Assembly: GCA_018268895.1 (NCBI GenBank)
Contig: JAFDVP010000001.1
Coordinates: 1,612,001-1,676,000 of the forward strand
Direction of reading: 5' to 3'
Length of the DNA: 64,000 bases
DNA from: Acidobacteriota bacterium
Lineage (GTDB): Bacteria > Acidobacteriota > Terriglobia > Terriglobales > Acidobacteriaceae
The stretch's first letter is position 1, and each line of letters begins with the position of its first letter. The notes under the pieces are model-generated. The model made no database searches. It was not told the origin of the DNA and saw only the letters and a list, made by a program, of their open reading frames with translations. Positions 26,504 through 35,655 of the stretch are shown one piece after another. The translations under genes and the position numbers were made by a program.

Positions 26504-26592
26504 GGGAAACGGGAAACAGGGAAATAGAAATCCTCTAAGAGAAAGAATATAGGGTTTTTTCTTTATATCTTTCCCTGTTTCCCTGTTTCCCA
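26504..26592. repeat. Inverted repeat of GGGAAAC iterons, candidate replication origin
   Basis: The left arm (26504-26526) is GGGAAAC-GGGAAAC-AGGGAAATA; the right arm (26567-26592) reads on the other strand as GGGAAACA-GGGAAACA-GGGAAAGA. The arms are nearly perfect complements around a 40-bp AT-rich loop. Repeated short units, an AT-rich spacer and the RepA-like ATPase gene 170 bp downstream fit a plasmid- or phage-type origin. A transcriptional attenuator is the alternative. Confidence 0.55.
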
Positions 26593-26763
26593 TTGCTTGT
26601 GGGGGATGTGTCTTTGGGAAATATGCCCTTGAGGCAGAAAAACACTAAATGTGTGAATCATCCCCGTGTCAAAGCACACGGGCGGGAAACGAGCGTACCC
26701 GCTACGCCGTTATCCACGGTGTACGACCAGTAGTACCTAGTAGCAAACCCCAACAGGAGAATA

Positions 26764-27822
26764 ATGTCAGATCACACCCCCGACGCTGCGTCGCCAGCGC
26801 CCTTCCAGCTTCAAATCATTTCCCCTTTCAGTACGTTTCAAGATGATGGTTCCGCCGCTCCGACAGAGTTCATCGTTGATGGACTCCTCACCGCAGGCGG
26901 GCTGTCAGTCATCGGTGCCAAGCCCAAGGTTGGGAAGTCATCGTTGTCGCGGCACCTTGCAGTATGTGTCGCATCCGGCACGCCGTTTCTAGGGCGGGAC
27001 ACCACGCAGGGCGAAGTGATGCTCATTTCGTTAGAGGACCCAAGATCGCACGTCGATAACTGCCTGGGCGCTCTCGGCTATAACCCTCGTGAGCACTCGT
27101 CCATTCATATCGTCGAGCGTGTTTCACATGATCGGCAGGAAACGGTTCAGGCTATTCGCGCTGAATTGATAAAGAGGCCCGATGTGAAGCTCGTCATCGT
27201 GGACCACCTCGCTCCGTTCCTGAACATCGTTGATCTAAGCGAGTACATGCCTACGCTTCGAGGTATCACCCTTCTCCGCGATCTCGCCAGAGACTTTCCG
27301 AAGGTTCATATCCTTTGCTTGGCGCACGCAAAGAAGGTGCGATGCGATGATCCCTTCGACACGATTCTAGGCTCAACCGCGTTGAGGGGTGCGCCCGACA
27401 CTAACATCGTGTTGATGAACGAGCGAGGCCATCGTGTGATCGTCAGTGAGACAAGGGTAGGGCGTGCCATTCCCGCCACGATTCTGGATACGCGAATGGT
27501 GGTTAGCGCCGGTAGCGATGTAGCTCAGGGCTATTCATTAGGCGCTGGCTTCGATCAATGGAACACAGATCGCAATGACCGAGCCGAAAAGAAGCAAGCC
27601 AACGTCTACACACGTCGAGTAGTCGATTACCTCGTCGACTGTGACAAGAGGACAGCATCCCATCGTGATGTCGTGAAGCATGTGACAGGGAAAACGGAAC
27701 GCATCGTTGAGGCAATCAATTCTCTCGAAGCTGAGGAGATCGTTACTGCTTCAGGGACACCTCGGCAACTTCGGCTCAATCTTGACGAAGATGCGCTGAA
27801 GCTATTTCGGCTTGGGAAGTAG
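26764..27822 (+). CDS. RepA-like AAA (RecA-fold) ATPase, replication helicase type
   Basis: 352 aa. Walker A GAKPKVGKSS at 51-60, MLISLEDP (RecA-fold beta strand with acidic residues), Walker B KLVIVDHLAP, a lysine-rich CLAHAKKV strand and STALRGAPD, as in AAA_25/RepA hexameric helicases of plasmid RSF1010 type and phage primase-helicases. The C-terminal 80 residues look like a winged helix (HRDVVKHVTGKTERIVEAINSL). SD CAGGAG lies 5 nt before the ATG. With the iteron-like repeat upstream it probably drives autonomous replication after excision. Confidence 0.85.
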   Translation: MSDHTPDAASPAPFQLQIISPFSTFQDDGSAAPTEFIVDGLLTAGGLSVIGAKPKVGKSSLSRHLAVCVASGTPFLGRDTTQGEVMLISLEDPRSHVDNCLGALGYNPREHSSIHIVERVSHDRQETVQAIRAELIKRPDVKLVIVDHLAPFLNIVDLSEYMPTLRGITLLRDLARDFPKVHILCLAHAKKVRCDDPFDTILGSTALRGAPDTNIVLMNERGHRVIVSETRVGRAIPATILDTRMVVSAGSDVAQGYSLGAGFDQWNTDRNDRAEKKQANVYTRRVVDYLVDCDKRTASHRDVVKHVTGKTERIVEAINSLEAEEIVTASGTPRQLRLNLDEDALKLFRLGK

Positions 27823-27826
27823 AAAG

Positions 27827-28099
27827 ATGACAAATCACATAACCAATATGGTCGATGAGCTGAACTCAGCATGGAGTCTGCTGTTCCCCGCCGTGCCCCC
27901 ACCTCAACCGCATCAATGGGCGCTCTGGGTAACACTCCACGGACAGACCATCGTTCGACAGAGCATTGCGAAGGTAGCACTGAGATACAGGCGATCAAAT
28001 GATCTTCAGACTCCCGAAAGCCTCTACAAATTTACCTCGGCTTTGATGGGGAAACTGAGTCGAGAGAACAAGAACCCCAACAGAAAGGACACGAAATGA
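27827..28099 (+). CDS. Small hypothetical protein downstream of the RepA-like gene
   Basis: About 90 aa, starting 4 bp after the RepA-like stop (an in-frame ATG at 27812 overlaps it). It has a proline-rich segment (FPAVPPPQPHQWALWVTLHG), then a basic helical tail (IAKVALRYRRS). Overlaps the next ORF by 4 bp (ATGA). Possibly a replication accessory protein; no family recognised. Confidence 0.6.
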   Translation: MTNHITNMVDELNSAWSLLFPAVPPPQPHQWALWVTLHGQTIVRQSIAKVALRYRRSNDLQTPESLYKFTSALMGKLSRENKNPNRKDTK

Positions 28100-28278
28100 A
28101 CAATGAAACACCATCACCAAACCAAGCTGTAGCGATGATCGAAGCCGCAGATGCAGCAACCCCAAGCCATTTCCGCGACCTCGCGGAGGAGATGCTTCGT
28201 ACTGGCGAAATCACTCCAAATAGCACCTTCGCTGATGCCAATGGTGCTCTTGAGAAGCGGTATCCGCAGCAGCAGTAA
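28096..28278 (+). CDS. Very small hypothetical protein
   Basis: 60 aa, acidic, alanine-rich (NQAVAMIEAADAATPSHFRDLAEEMLRTGEI). Coupled on both sides: ATGA overlap with the upstream gene and TAATG with the downstream gene. This tight spacing is the main support that it is translated. Confidence 0.55.
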   Translation: MNNETPSPNQAVAMIEAADAATPSHFRDLAEEMLRTGEITPNSTFADANGALEKRYPQQQ

Positions 28279-28994
28279 TGGCTTCAAGGGGCGGGTCCAA
28301 CGCTCCCTTTCACAATTCAAATTACGGAGTCATGGCAGACAATTTCAACACAGCGGAATCTTCTTCCGCATCAGACCGTCAACCGGCGGTCGAGCAATTA
28401 TTCATTCGTAATTACGACTTCATACAGGAACTCGCTCAGAGCGATCCACGGATAAATTCTGATGAAGTTGAGCAAATCACATCCGGTATCGCGAAACACC
28501 TCTCCGATTACACAGGCCATCTCACCGATACCGCTTTCCGAGCATGGACAACCGAGATCATCCTGCCCATCGTTGGTTTCTACGCAATCAAGCATGTAGC
28601 CCGTCCCTTTGTGCTTGATGCCATCTGGAAAGGCTTAGGCCATTCAGCAGAGCCTTCAAAGTACGACGATTATCCAGAAACGGTTCGCGAGCTGGAGCAG
28701 GAAGTTTGGCTCTGGGTGTTCCTCAACGTGGAGAAGCTACAGAAGCGCGGCACTGCAAAGATCACGACAAGGCTATATAGACGAGCGGCGATCATGACGA
28801 AGAATTGGATGAAGCGCCAGAAGACGCGCCGATTCGCCGTGATACGTCGTGTGTACGATCTTCCAAAGAAGTCACAATTCCTTGCCGAGCGAAAGGCTGC
28901 CGAACTCGACCGTGAGAGCGAGCAGGCGAAACGTGAGGAAGACGAGAGAAAAGAAATTATCGAAGAGATGAAAAAACTTGAGCTGATGGCCTGA
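28278..28994 (+). CDS. Hypothetical protein with charged C-terminal coiled coil
   Basis: 238 aa from the coupled ATG at 28278; an internal ATG at 28332 (GGAG 2 nt upstream) gives 220 aa. The middle is helical and aromatic (AFRAWTTEIILPIVGFYAIKHV, ELEQEVWLWVFLNVEKL), followed by a basic patch (LYRRAAIMTKNWMKRQKTRR) and a Glu/Lys coiled coil. The basic patch suggests nucleic-acid binding; a divergent sigma-like fold is possible but not demonstrated. Confidence 0.6.
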   Translation: MASRGGSNAPFHNSNYGVMADNFNTAESSSASDRQPAVEQLFIRNYDFIQELAQSDPRINSDEVEQITSGIAKHLSDYTGHLTDTAFRAWTTEIILPIVGFYAIKHVARPFVLDAIWKGLGHSAEPSKYDDYPETVRELEQEVWLWVFLNVEKLQKRGTAKITTRLYRRAAIMTKNWMKRQKTRRFAVIRRVYDLPKKSQFLAERKAAELDRESEQAKREEDERKEIIEEMKKLELMA

Positions 28995-29259
28995 TTCGGC
29001 CTCTAAATAAGCGTCATAAAAATTGCTGCCGATGGGACACAAGAGCGGGCACACCCGCCGTCCCTGGTGTGGCCTGATAATCCGTCCCTCAACGTTTCAG
29101 GACAAATCACCGCGTAACCTATACGCCCAAGCGTTAGCGGACGGGCAGCACCAAAAACTCCATAGATTGCATTCCCAAGAATCTGACCGCACGACGGCCG
29201 CAGCGGTGCGTCGATGATGTTCCCTGGGCTGTCGCTGTACCAAATTCAAAAGAGGAGTA

Positions 29260-29691
29260 GTGAATAGTTCAACAATCGCGCCGGTAAACGCAGACCGGCA
29301 AACATTCAGCAGCGCAGCAGAGCGCTGGCAAGAGCAACGAAGGTTGGTTGGCCTTGTTGTCGCTGCGTACCGGGCAGTGAAGGACTTGCCTATCATCTCC
29401 GCACTAAACCCCGATCCCGATTCCCGAAGCAATACGAACCGCTGGAGTCCTGACTCAGCCCATTATGCGGTCGATGTAGAGAATACGGTTCGACGAATAA
29501 TCGAGTCAAAGCCAGAACCGGAGCGCCCAGCTCTCGTGAGGGCATGGGAAGCACTGCTTTCCGATGATGCTCAGATTGGCGCTAATGAGCAGAAGTTGAT
29601 TCGCCTGCTAGCAGGACCGTTCTTCACAAAGGCTCTTCACCCCGGCATCTACTTCAGGGTGAACCGTTATCCGAAGCGGAGAACACGATGA
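29260..29691 (+). CDS. Hypothetical protein
   Basis: 143 aa with a GTG start behind GAGGAG. The sequence is helical and soluble (ADRQTFSSAAERWQEQRRLVGLVVAAYRAV; ENTVRRIIESKPEPERPALVRAWEALL). Overlaps the next gene by 4 bp (ATGA). The 265 bp before it (28995-29259) hold no convincing gene. No family recognised. Confidence 0.6.
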   Translation: MNSSTIAPVNADRQTFSSAAERWQEQRRLVGLVVAAYRAVKDLPIISALNPDPDSRSNTNRWSPDSAHYAVDVENTVRRIIESKPEPERPALVRAWEALLSDDAQIGANEQKLIRLLAGPFFTKALHPGIYFRVNRYPKRRTR

Positions 29692-30731
29692 CCGGCACAC
29701 GTGTAATGCCCGGTCTTGAGAACTTGACCGGAAGAACGATTGGAACTCTGCGGGTTGGAGAGATGGTCGAACGTCATCCCCAACCACGGTACACAGTGGC
29801 CTGTTCTCTGTGCGCCGCACAGAGCACGGAATCACAGAGCAGGCTCACCAGCGGTGCAGCGCGTTGCCGCAATGGTGGTTGCGGTAGACCTCAACGGCCA
29901 AGCAGACGTGAACTGCTCACCGAGCAGCGCCGACAGACCGCCGAGCGTGATGCACAGCGACTAGCTGAAGATCGTGAAGCGAGTGAGCGGCGTATGGCCG
30001 CCGAATGCGAAGCGGACGGCTGGGAACGCCCAACAAAGTACGCTCCGACTCCAACGACCCATCAAGTCATGACCGCTCGTGAACGTCTTGAGCTGAAAGC
30101 GCGCCGAGAGGCCGAAGAGCTGGAACGAATCGAAGCTGACCGCTCACACCTGGAAGCGGAACGCAAGGCCGCCGAAGCAAAGGCCGCAGCCGAGCGACGC
30201 GAGCACGAGAGAAACGAAAAGCAGCGTGCTTACTGGTCGGAATGGGTACAGAATGATCGTGACCCAAAGTTATTTGTCAGTGATGCAATGCGTACCGCGT
30301 CGATGTCCCCGAAAGAGGCGGATGCCTTCAATGAGGTAGAAGTCAAGAAGTTCATTGCCGACACCCATGAGTATCAGGAGTACAAGACTCCTGGGAACGC
30401 TGAACGCATCCTCGACTATCTCAGTCGCAATGGCGTTCGCATCGTAGACTCGGAGACACTTCACGCGGCGTTCGTTAGATTGCGAGATTTGGGCATCCTG
30501 GAGAAGAAGCCTACTCCCCAGCCCGTTGAACAGCCTCGCCGAGTCAATCTGAACGTAACACGGTCGAAACCACAACCATCAGGGCCGAAGGTTTACATTG
30601 GCCGAGACTATGCGACTGGGCTGGATCGCGAGCTAACCCAAAGGGAGGTGGACCGCATGTCCAGTACAGAGTATGCTCGTGCCTTCCCAGTGGCGAAGAC
30701 TATTTTCGAGTGGTTGAAGAAAGACTCCTAA
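29688..30731 (+). CDS. Zn-ribbon and coiled-coil protein, phage-like
   Basis: 347 aa. The N-terminus reads NLTGRTIGTLRVGEMVER followed by CSLC and CRNGGC, a four-cysteine ribbon resembling the zinc-binding start of phage AP2/HNH-type proteins. Residues about 70-190 are a highly charged coiled coil rich in Arg, Glu and Ala. The C-terminal part (GNAERILDYLSRNGVRIVD, LRDLGIL) looks like a winged helix. Probably a DNA- or RNA-binding protein. Coupled to the 143-aa gene by ATGA. Confidence 0.6.
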   Translation: MTGTRVMPGLENLTGRTIGTLRVGEMVERHPQPRYTVACSLCAAQSTESQSRLTSGAARCRNGGCGRPQRPSRRELLTEQRRQTAERDAQRLAEDREASERRMAAECEADGWERPTKYAPTPTTHQVMTARERLELKARREAEELERIEADRSHLEAERKAAEAKAAAERREHERNEKQRAYWSEWVQNDRDPKLFVSDAMRTASMSPKEADAFNEVEVKKFIADTHEYQEYKTPGNAERILDYLSRNGVRIVDSETLHAAFVRLRDLGILEKKPTPQPVEQPRRVNLNVTRSKPQPSGPKVYIGRDYATGLDRELTQREVDRMSSTEYARAFPVAKTIFEWLKKDS

Positions 30732-30799
30732 GCCACCGATAAACAGCTCCGCTCGCGTCCCCCTCTATACGCGAGCGCCGTCTAACGTACTCACTACGT

Positions 30800-31252
30800 A
30801 TGGCGGCAATCGACCCCGCGTCTGTTCTCCACTCACCGTTCGGCGCGGGGTCGAAGATTCACTCGGACATAAACATACAGATGATTACTGAAAAATTGTT
30901 GGGAGTAGATGATCTCCCATCGCTCACGCCGTTCGGCGTCACCGAGGATGAATTGACGAGATACGTCAGTGTCCCCGGTAGTTTTACCACGTTGGTTTCA
31001 GACGATGAGGTTCCGATCCTTTTTATTCGAGGTAAGAAATCACTGCGTCTCGATTTGTCGATCAATCTCGCTGTAGACCACGAACGTGCGGCCAAAGTTC
31101 TTATAGAAGCACTAAGCCGCCTTGCAGATCGTGCGCGTGCGAACGGATTTACTGAACTCGCCATTGACTGTTCTTTCCCAGAACTGACGAAGCTCGCAGT
31201 TGAAACATTTGGCTTCGTTGCCAGCGACAACACCCTAACAAAGGCTCTCTGA
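30800..31252 (+). CDS. Hypothetical protein, possibly GNAT-fold-like
   Basis: 150 aa. The C-terminal half (SLRLDLSINLAVDHERAAKVLIEAL, ADRARANGFTELAIDC, FPELTKLAVETFGFVAS) has the strand-helix-strand rhythm of the second half of a GNAT fold, without a clear acetyl-CoA loop. T7-like podoviruses have a GNAT-like protein at the start of their internal-virion-protein cluster, and the three genes that follow would fit that order, but this is a weak analogy. No strong SD is seen. Confidence 0.5.
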   Translation: MAAIDPASVLHSPFGAGSKIHSDINIQMITEKLLGVDDLPSLTPFGVTEDELTRYVSVPGSFTTLVSDDEVPILFIRGKKSLRLDLSINLAVDHERAAKVLIEALSRLADRARANGFTELAIDCSFPELTKLAVETFGFVASDNTLTKAL

Positions 31253-31257
31253 TTCAA

Positions 31258-32013
31258 ATGCACATCACCACATTTTCAAGGTTTGAGTGGGACGGTAAAC
31301 GATACGTCGAGGTCTACTCTGAAGGCTACGCGTTCAATGGACTAGTGGACCTTTGCTGCGGAGCTTCTTCACAGCAGACCCAAACGTATAACCAGCAGAC
31401 GCAGCTATCCCAGCAGATCATGCAGCAAGGGCAGCAGGTCTTTGGTGATTCTTCTAAGGTCTTCTCGGACCTTGTGTCGTCGCTCGCTCCCACCGTGTCA
31501 GCCGGGCCGAATCAGGAAGGATTCTCCGCAGCGGAGAAGTCAGCCCTTCAATCACAGGCAATCACAAATGCCGGAGTTGCGTACAAGAACGCTAAGGCCG
31601 CAACCGGCAACGCTATCGCAGCTCAGGGTGGCGGAAATACTGGCACGGTAAGCGGCGCGAACCTCGGCATTGAAGCCAAGCTCGCGGCGAGCGCATCCCA
31701 GAACACCGCCGACCAACTGAATCAGATCAACCTCAACGACTATCAGCAGGGACGCGAGAACTACAACAATGCAGTCAATGATCTTGCTGGCACGACGAAC
31801 GTATTCAACCCAGCCACGAACGTAGATAACTCTGCGACCGGCGCACTCGAAGGGCAGGCCAAGACAGCCAACGATATCGCAAGCCAGAACAACTCGTGGG
31901 TGCAAGCTGTAAGCGGAGCGCTTGGAAATCTGGGAGGGGTTGCGGTTGATGGTTTTATGAATAACCTTGGCCGCAGCTCGAAGAGTTCGACGACAAGTTC
32001 CGCGAACGGATAG
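31258..32013 (+). CDS. Gln/Ala/Asn-rich virion-like protein
   Basis: 251 aa. A short start region (ALVDLCC-like hydrophobic segment at about 25-36) leads into a Gln-rich helix (QTQTYNQQTQLSQQIMQQG), then Ala/Asn/Gly-rich helices and a Ser/Thr-rich end. The composition resembles internal virion or DNA-ejection proteins of small tailed phages and pilot proteins of other phages. No motif is diagnostic. It sits between the 150-aa gene and the 720-aa gene, all on the plus strand. Confidence 0.5.
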   Translation: MHITTFSRFEWDGKRYVEVYSEGYAFNGLVDLCCGASSQQTQTYNQQTQLSQQIMQQGQQVFGDSSKVFSDLVSSLAPTVSAGPNQEGFSAAEKSALQSQAITNAGVAYKNAKAATGNAIAAQGGGNTGTVSGANLGIEAKLAASASQNTADQLNQINLNDYQQGRENYNNAVNDLAGTTNVFNPATNVDNSATGALEGQAKTANDIASQNNSWVQAVSGALGNLGGVAVDGFMNNLGRSSKSSTTSSANG

Positions 32014-32125
32014 ATAAGTCCGATCACTTGAAATGATGTCTGTCCCGTAAAGTCTGCCAAGACGCGGAGCGTTGGGACAGCGGTGAGAACCGTGATAAGA
32101 CGCTCCGCACTCCTTCAGGAATCGA

Positions 32126-34288
32126 ATGTTTACAGACCAGAACGACGAACAGCAGCCACAGACTGCTGACAATCCGTCAGATGCCGCTGCGGTACAGCCG
32201 AGCAACGACAACTCACCCCAGCAGCAGCCCGGCACACCTGCGACCGCACTACAGCCCCAGCAGCAGCCATCGCAGCCGCAACCCACAACCCCGGCACCTA
32301 ATACGTCTAATGGCTCCGATACCGTAGTGACCAACAACGCGGCACACCCGGCAGTAAAGAAAGCAAGTTTGCTGCGTGATGTCGCCCAGGCTCTCGCGGG
32401 CGGCCCTCGTTACAGCGTAAGTATCGACCCCACTACCGGAGCAACTACACGAACCGCCGTTCCTTTGTCATCCCGTGACATCGGGATGGCTATCGCCCTT
32501 GAAGCGATCTCCGGCGCTTTTAGCGGTCTTGCGGTCACCGGTCCCGGCGCTACAGGGCGTGCCGCAGCAGTTGGCTTTCAGCAAGGCCAGCAGCAGATTC
32601 AGCAGGCCCAAGCCCAGCGGGAACAACAGGCGCAACAGGATTTCCAGAATCAGTCACAACAGCTCGCTCGCCGTGCAGGTATTTACGAAACGAATAGTCG
32701 TGCCATTCTCAATACAGCAGAAGCCGAACAGCGCGGTGCAGAAGCCATTGACAAGCTGACTGATATCAACCGGGCCTCTGGCGTTCTTGACGTTGATTCT
32801 GACTTGCTCGACAACGGCGGTACACCGATGACGCAGGCAGAGCTAATGGACGCGATGAAGTCAGGCAAGCTCAGTCCTACTGACGCGCTCGGCCCTGTAG
32901 CAGGCCGTGTAGAGATCACAAACTCAGACGGTTCAAGGCGTTGGGAGGCCACCCACCTCATAATCAAAGACCCGAACACTCCTACGTCCCTTTCACAAGC
33001 AGACTGGGACAGATACGCCGATGGAGGTGTACCTGGGTTCCAGAAAGGCACGAAGATCGGGGGAGGCGTGCAGATTTCGCTTCGCATGAAACAAAATGCC
33101 AATGAAGTTCTGGCTTCACATACGCTCGCCGATCAGCGTCTCGACGATCTCCGCAGCTCGCTCGATGGTACGCAGTACGCTTCTAAGGTTCCCACCAAGA
33201 TTGATTTCAGCAAGCCGGGCGTGAACGCCGCGATGCAGCGTTTCCAACGTTACGTTTCGCATGACGCAGCTAACTTGCAGGACCCGTTTTCTGCTTTGCA
33301 GGCAATGGGGCAGTCGAAGCGTGACCCGAAAACCGGCGCTATTCAGCCCAATCCAGATGCGAAGTACGTTGATGCAGTCGCGTCCGCATTCGGAGGCTGG
33401 GGAGTTCTTGAGGCTGCACACGATCAGTCAGCCGCGAATCGTAAGGCCGCTGCTGACTTCGCTGTCATTGACTCCGAAGCCAAGGCGAACGCTGTCCTTG
33501 CGGCACCGAAGAAGTTCACGGGAGAGCAGCAACAGGCAGCTCATAACTTTCTTCAGTTCGCTGATGCCCAGGGCGCTAAGAAAGCTGCTCAGGCTGCCCG
33601 CGCTCGTGCTGTTGCAGAGGGTTCGGACGTGCAGGCCATGTATCGGTTTGGTCGCAACCCGATTACCGGAGCAACGCTGTCGTTAGATAACGCGGCACCG
33701 TCGATGCTGGTGGACCCTAGCGGCAACGTAATCCCACAGGACCTAGTATCAACCTATAAGCCCACAGCACAGCAGCGACAAACCGCTGACACTGCACGAC
33801 AGGTACTCAGTATTGCTCAGAATCTCCGACAGGCTGTGGCAAACAATCCCAACCTCGCAGGACCTCTCAGCGGACGCAGCAAGCAAGGACTCGCAAAGGC
33901 AGGTCTCGGCGATGCACAGTCTCAGAAGTATCTGGACGACCTTGCTTTTCTGACCAGCGCGGCCACCAAGATGCACACCGGACGTTTCTCCAGCGAAATT
34001 CTGAAGAAGATGGACTCGCTCATCAAGCCCGGTATGAATCCTGACCAGTTCAGTGGTGCTCTCGATTCCATTCAAGGAGTTGCTGGTCGTTATGCCGATG
34101 AAGACCGCCTGACCACCGTACAGGATTACCGACAGCAGCAGTCACAGCGTCAGCCATCGGCCAACACGAACACACAACAGGTGCAGATTCCTGCTGGTGC
34201 TCAGATCGGTCGTGACGCTCAGGGGCGAGTCGTCGGGTACAAGTTGCCCAGCGGTCAGTACGTCCCAATCAACGGAGTCGCACAGTAA
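32126..34288 (+). CDS. Large Gln/Ala-rich virion-like protein
   Basis: 720 aa. The first 70 residues are disordered (runs of Gln, Pro, Ser and Asn); residues about 85-200 are Ala/Gly/Gln-rich and helical; the rest is mixed helical without cysteine-rich or enzymatic motifs. Size, composition and position fit a large internal virion or ejection protein; no enzymatic signature (muramidase or other) is visible. The stop TAA at 34286-34288 is followed directly by the ATG of the next gene. Confidence 0.5.
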   Translation: MFTDQNDEQQPQTADNPSDAAAVQPSNDNSPQQQPGTPATALQPQQQPSQPQPTTPAPNTSNGSDTVVTNNAAHPAVKKASLLRDVAQALAGGPRYSVSIDPTTGATTRTAVPLSSRDIGMAIALEAISGAFSGLAVTGPGATGRAAAVGFQQGQQQIQQAQAQREQQAQQDFQNQSQQLARRAGIYETNSRAILNTAEAEQRGAEAIDKLTDINRASGVLDVDSDLLDNGGTPMTQAELMDAMKSGKLSPTDALGPVAGRVEITNSDGSRRWEATHLIIKDPNTPTSLSQADWDRYADGGVPGFQKGTKIGGGVQISLRMKQNANEVLASHTLADQRLDDLRSSLDGTQYASKVPTKIDFSKPGVNAAMQRFQRYVSHDAANLQDPFSALQAMGQSKRDPKTGAIQPNPDAKYVDAVASAFGGWGVLEAAHDQSAANRKAAADFAVIDSEAKANAVLAAPKKFTGEQQQAAHNFLQFADAQGAKKAAQAARARAVAEGSDVQAMYRFGRNPITGATLSLDNAAPSMLVDPSGNVIPQDLVSTYKPTAQQRQTADTARQVLSIAQNLRQAVANNPNLAGPLSGRSKQGLAKAGLGDAQSQKYLDDLAFLTSAATKMHTGRFSSEILKKMDSLIKPGMNPDQFSGALDSIQGVAGRYADEDRLTTVQDYRQQQSQRQPSANTNTQQVQIPAGAQIGRDAQGRVVGYKLPSGQYVPINGVAQ

Positions 34289-35596
34289 ATGCCAGTACCT
34301 AATCAAACACCGAATGGCGTAACCTTCGATACTCCATTGCATCAGGCGACTACTGTGAGCGTCCCTGCCGGTGTCACCTTCGACGGACCGACAACCCAGC
34401 CCACAACTGTGACAACAGGCGGTCAACCAGCCGCGCAGTCACAGCCTCAGCCGTACAAACCGACGGCAAGCATCTCCGCAGTCCCGGAACCTGAAAATGT
34501 TGCCGGGCGTGTGGAGCAGTGGGCAGATGATGTGAAGAATGACCTCCTCAACGGCACAGGGAATACAAGGATTGGCGCTCTCTTGAAGTTCTTGGGCGCT
34601 CCTGGACTTGAGCGCGGTGTCTCCCCTGGGACGGCTGAGTTCATGGGTAGTCCGCTGCTCGGACCAACACGGGTTGTAAAGGGCGCTGCGGAGCTTGGAC
34701 AGTCAGGCAAGCGTTGGGCAGGAACGAAGGACGTAGTTGGCGGTGCCCTGGATGCCGCCACTATTCCGGGTGGATTTATCGCTCCCGAAGGTGGTGAAGT
34801 TGCAGGTACAGCTATCGACGCTACCGCAACGCAGGCCGCCCGTGCTGCAAAGGCTGTCCGTGACGCCGTGACGAAGCCCCTTGATGCTCACTCACATCAG
34901 CAAGCACTACAGCAGGGTATACGTGGCGTACTCGATACGATTGCTAAGGACGCGGGCGTTACGCCGTCTCCGTCAGCGTCTATCCGTGATGTTGCCGGTA
35001 GGGTGGCAGACTCCATTCTCACTCGCAGCAAAGCCGCGTATCAGTCGCTAGATAAGGCCACTGATGGACGCTTCCAGCGGTTCGACGATGCGCTAAAGAA
35101 CGTCAATGAACGTCTGCGCGAAGTCGCTGGATTGGATGACGAGAACGAATCCGCACTCCTGAAACGGAAGGCCGAGATAGAGCAGTCGCAGGCTGAGACT
35201 TTCGAGCAGGCAAAGCAGGCGGGGGTTGATCCCAAAATCATTGACTCTGCACGTGCTGACTGGAAACAGGCCCAGGCTCTCTATGATCTTGACCGGCAGT
35301 TGAAGATGAGTGCATCTGGAATGCGCCCGGAACTGGCATCGCCGGGAAGCACGCCTGAAGTAATCGACGCAAAGAAAGCCTTCACACGCTTGAATCGGCT
35401 CTACGACTCTGGGCGGTTGCAACAGGCAGCCGGTCAACACGCCGATACGCTAATTCAGCAGATTGATGCCGCATGGCTTCACAGTCAGAAGATAGCGGCA
35501 CGTCAAAGGGCAATCAAGGCCGCCGCTAAGGCTGCTGGTGTCGGCGCTGCGGGTACGGCAGGATATGAAAGCGTGAAGGCGCTAGGCAATCAATAG
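34289..35596 (+). CDS. Virion-like protein with VTFD repeats
   Basis: 435 aa. The N-terminus repeats GVTFDTP and GVTFDGP within a Thr/Pro/Gln-rich segment; the middle is Gly/Ala-rich and might cross a membrane; residues about 200-410 are a long helical region (RFDDALKNVNERLREVAG, LLKRKAEIEQSQAETFEQ). It ends in an Ala/Gly-rich helix. It starts immediately after the 720-aa gene and is the last gene before the terminator at 35598. Function inferred only from composition and order. Confidence 0.5.
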   Translation: MPVPNQTPNGVTFDTPLHQATTVSVPAGVTFDGPTTQPTTVTTGGQPAAQSQPQPYKPTASISAVPEPENVAGRVEQWADDVKNDLLNGTGNTRIGALLKFLGAPGLERGVSPGTAEFMGSPLLGPTRVVKGAAELGQSGKRWAGTKDVVGGALDAATIPGGFIAPEGGEVAGTAIDATATQAARAAKAVRDAVTKPLDAHSHQQALQQGIRGVLDTIAKDAGVTPSPSASIRDVAGRVADSILTRSKAAYQSLDKATDGRFQRFDDALKNVNERLREVAGLDDENESALLKRKAEIEQSQAETFEQAKQAGVDPKIIDSARADWKQAQALYDLDRQLKMSASGMRPELASPGSTPEVIDAKKAFTRLNRLYDSGRLQQAAGQHADTLIQQIDAAWLHSQKIAARQRAIKAAAKAAGVGAAGTAGYESVKALGNQ

Positions 35597-35597
35597 C

Positions 35598-35635
35598 AAA
35601 GGCCCGCAACCAAAAAATCTGGCGCGGGCCTTTTG
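35598..35635 (+). terminator. Terminator of the phage-like block
   Basis: AAAGGCCCGC (35598-35607) pairs with GCGGGCC (35624-35630) plus TTTT, a strong GC stem with T tail directly after the stop at 35596. On the minus strand the A-rich left side could also serve the convergent gene. Confidence 0.8.
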
Positions 35636-35655
35636 TATGCTGTTATGTGCCTAAC

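Larger units (their letters stand above)
26294..26763. other. Non-coding region with structured RNA candidate and iteron-like inverted repeat
   Basis: 470 bp without a gene. 26350-26413 can fold into ACTGTA/TACAGT enclosing AGAGAA/TTCTCT, followed by the terminator hairpin at 26390-26413. A TTGACA at 26334 is a possible -35 but lacks a good -10. 26504-26592 holds the large inverted repeat described separately. The RepA-like gene follows at 26764. Confidence 0.5.

Noticed and set aside
26504..26592. CRISPR-like array
   Set aside because: Units are 7-8 bp, contiguous and palindromic overall, with no spacers or cas genes; an origin or hairpin fits better.
29023..29217. 64-aa ORF between the 238-aa and 143-aa genes
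   Set aside because: No SD, His- and Arg-rich random composition, no overlap coupling with neighbours.
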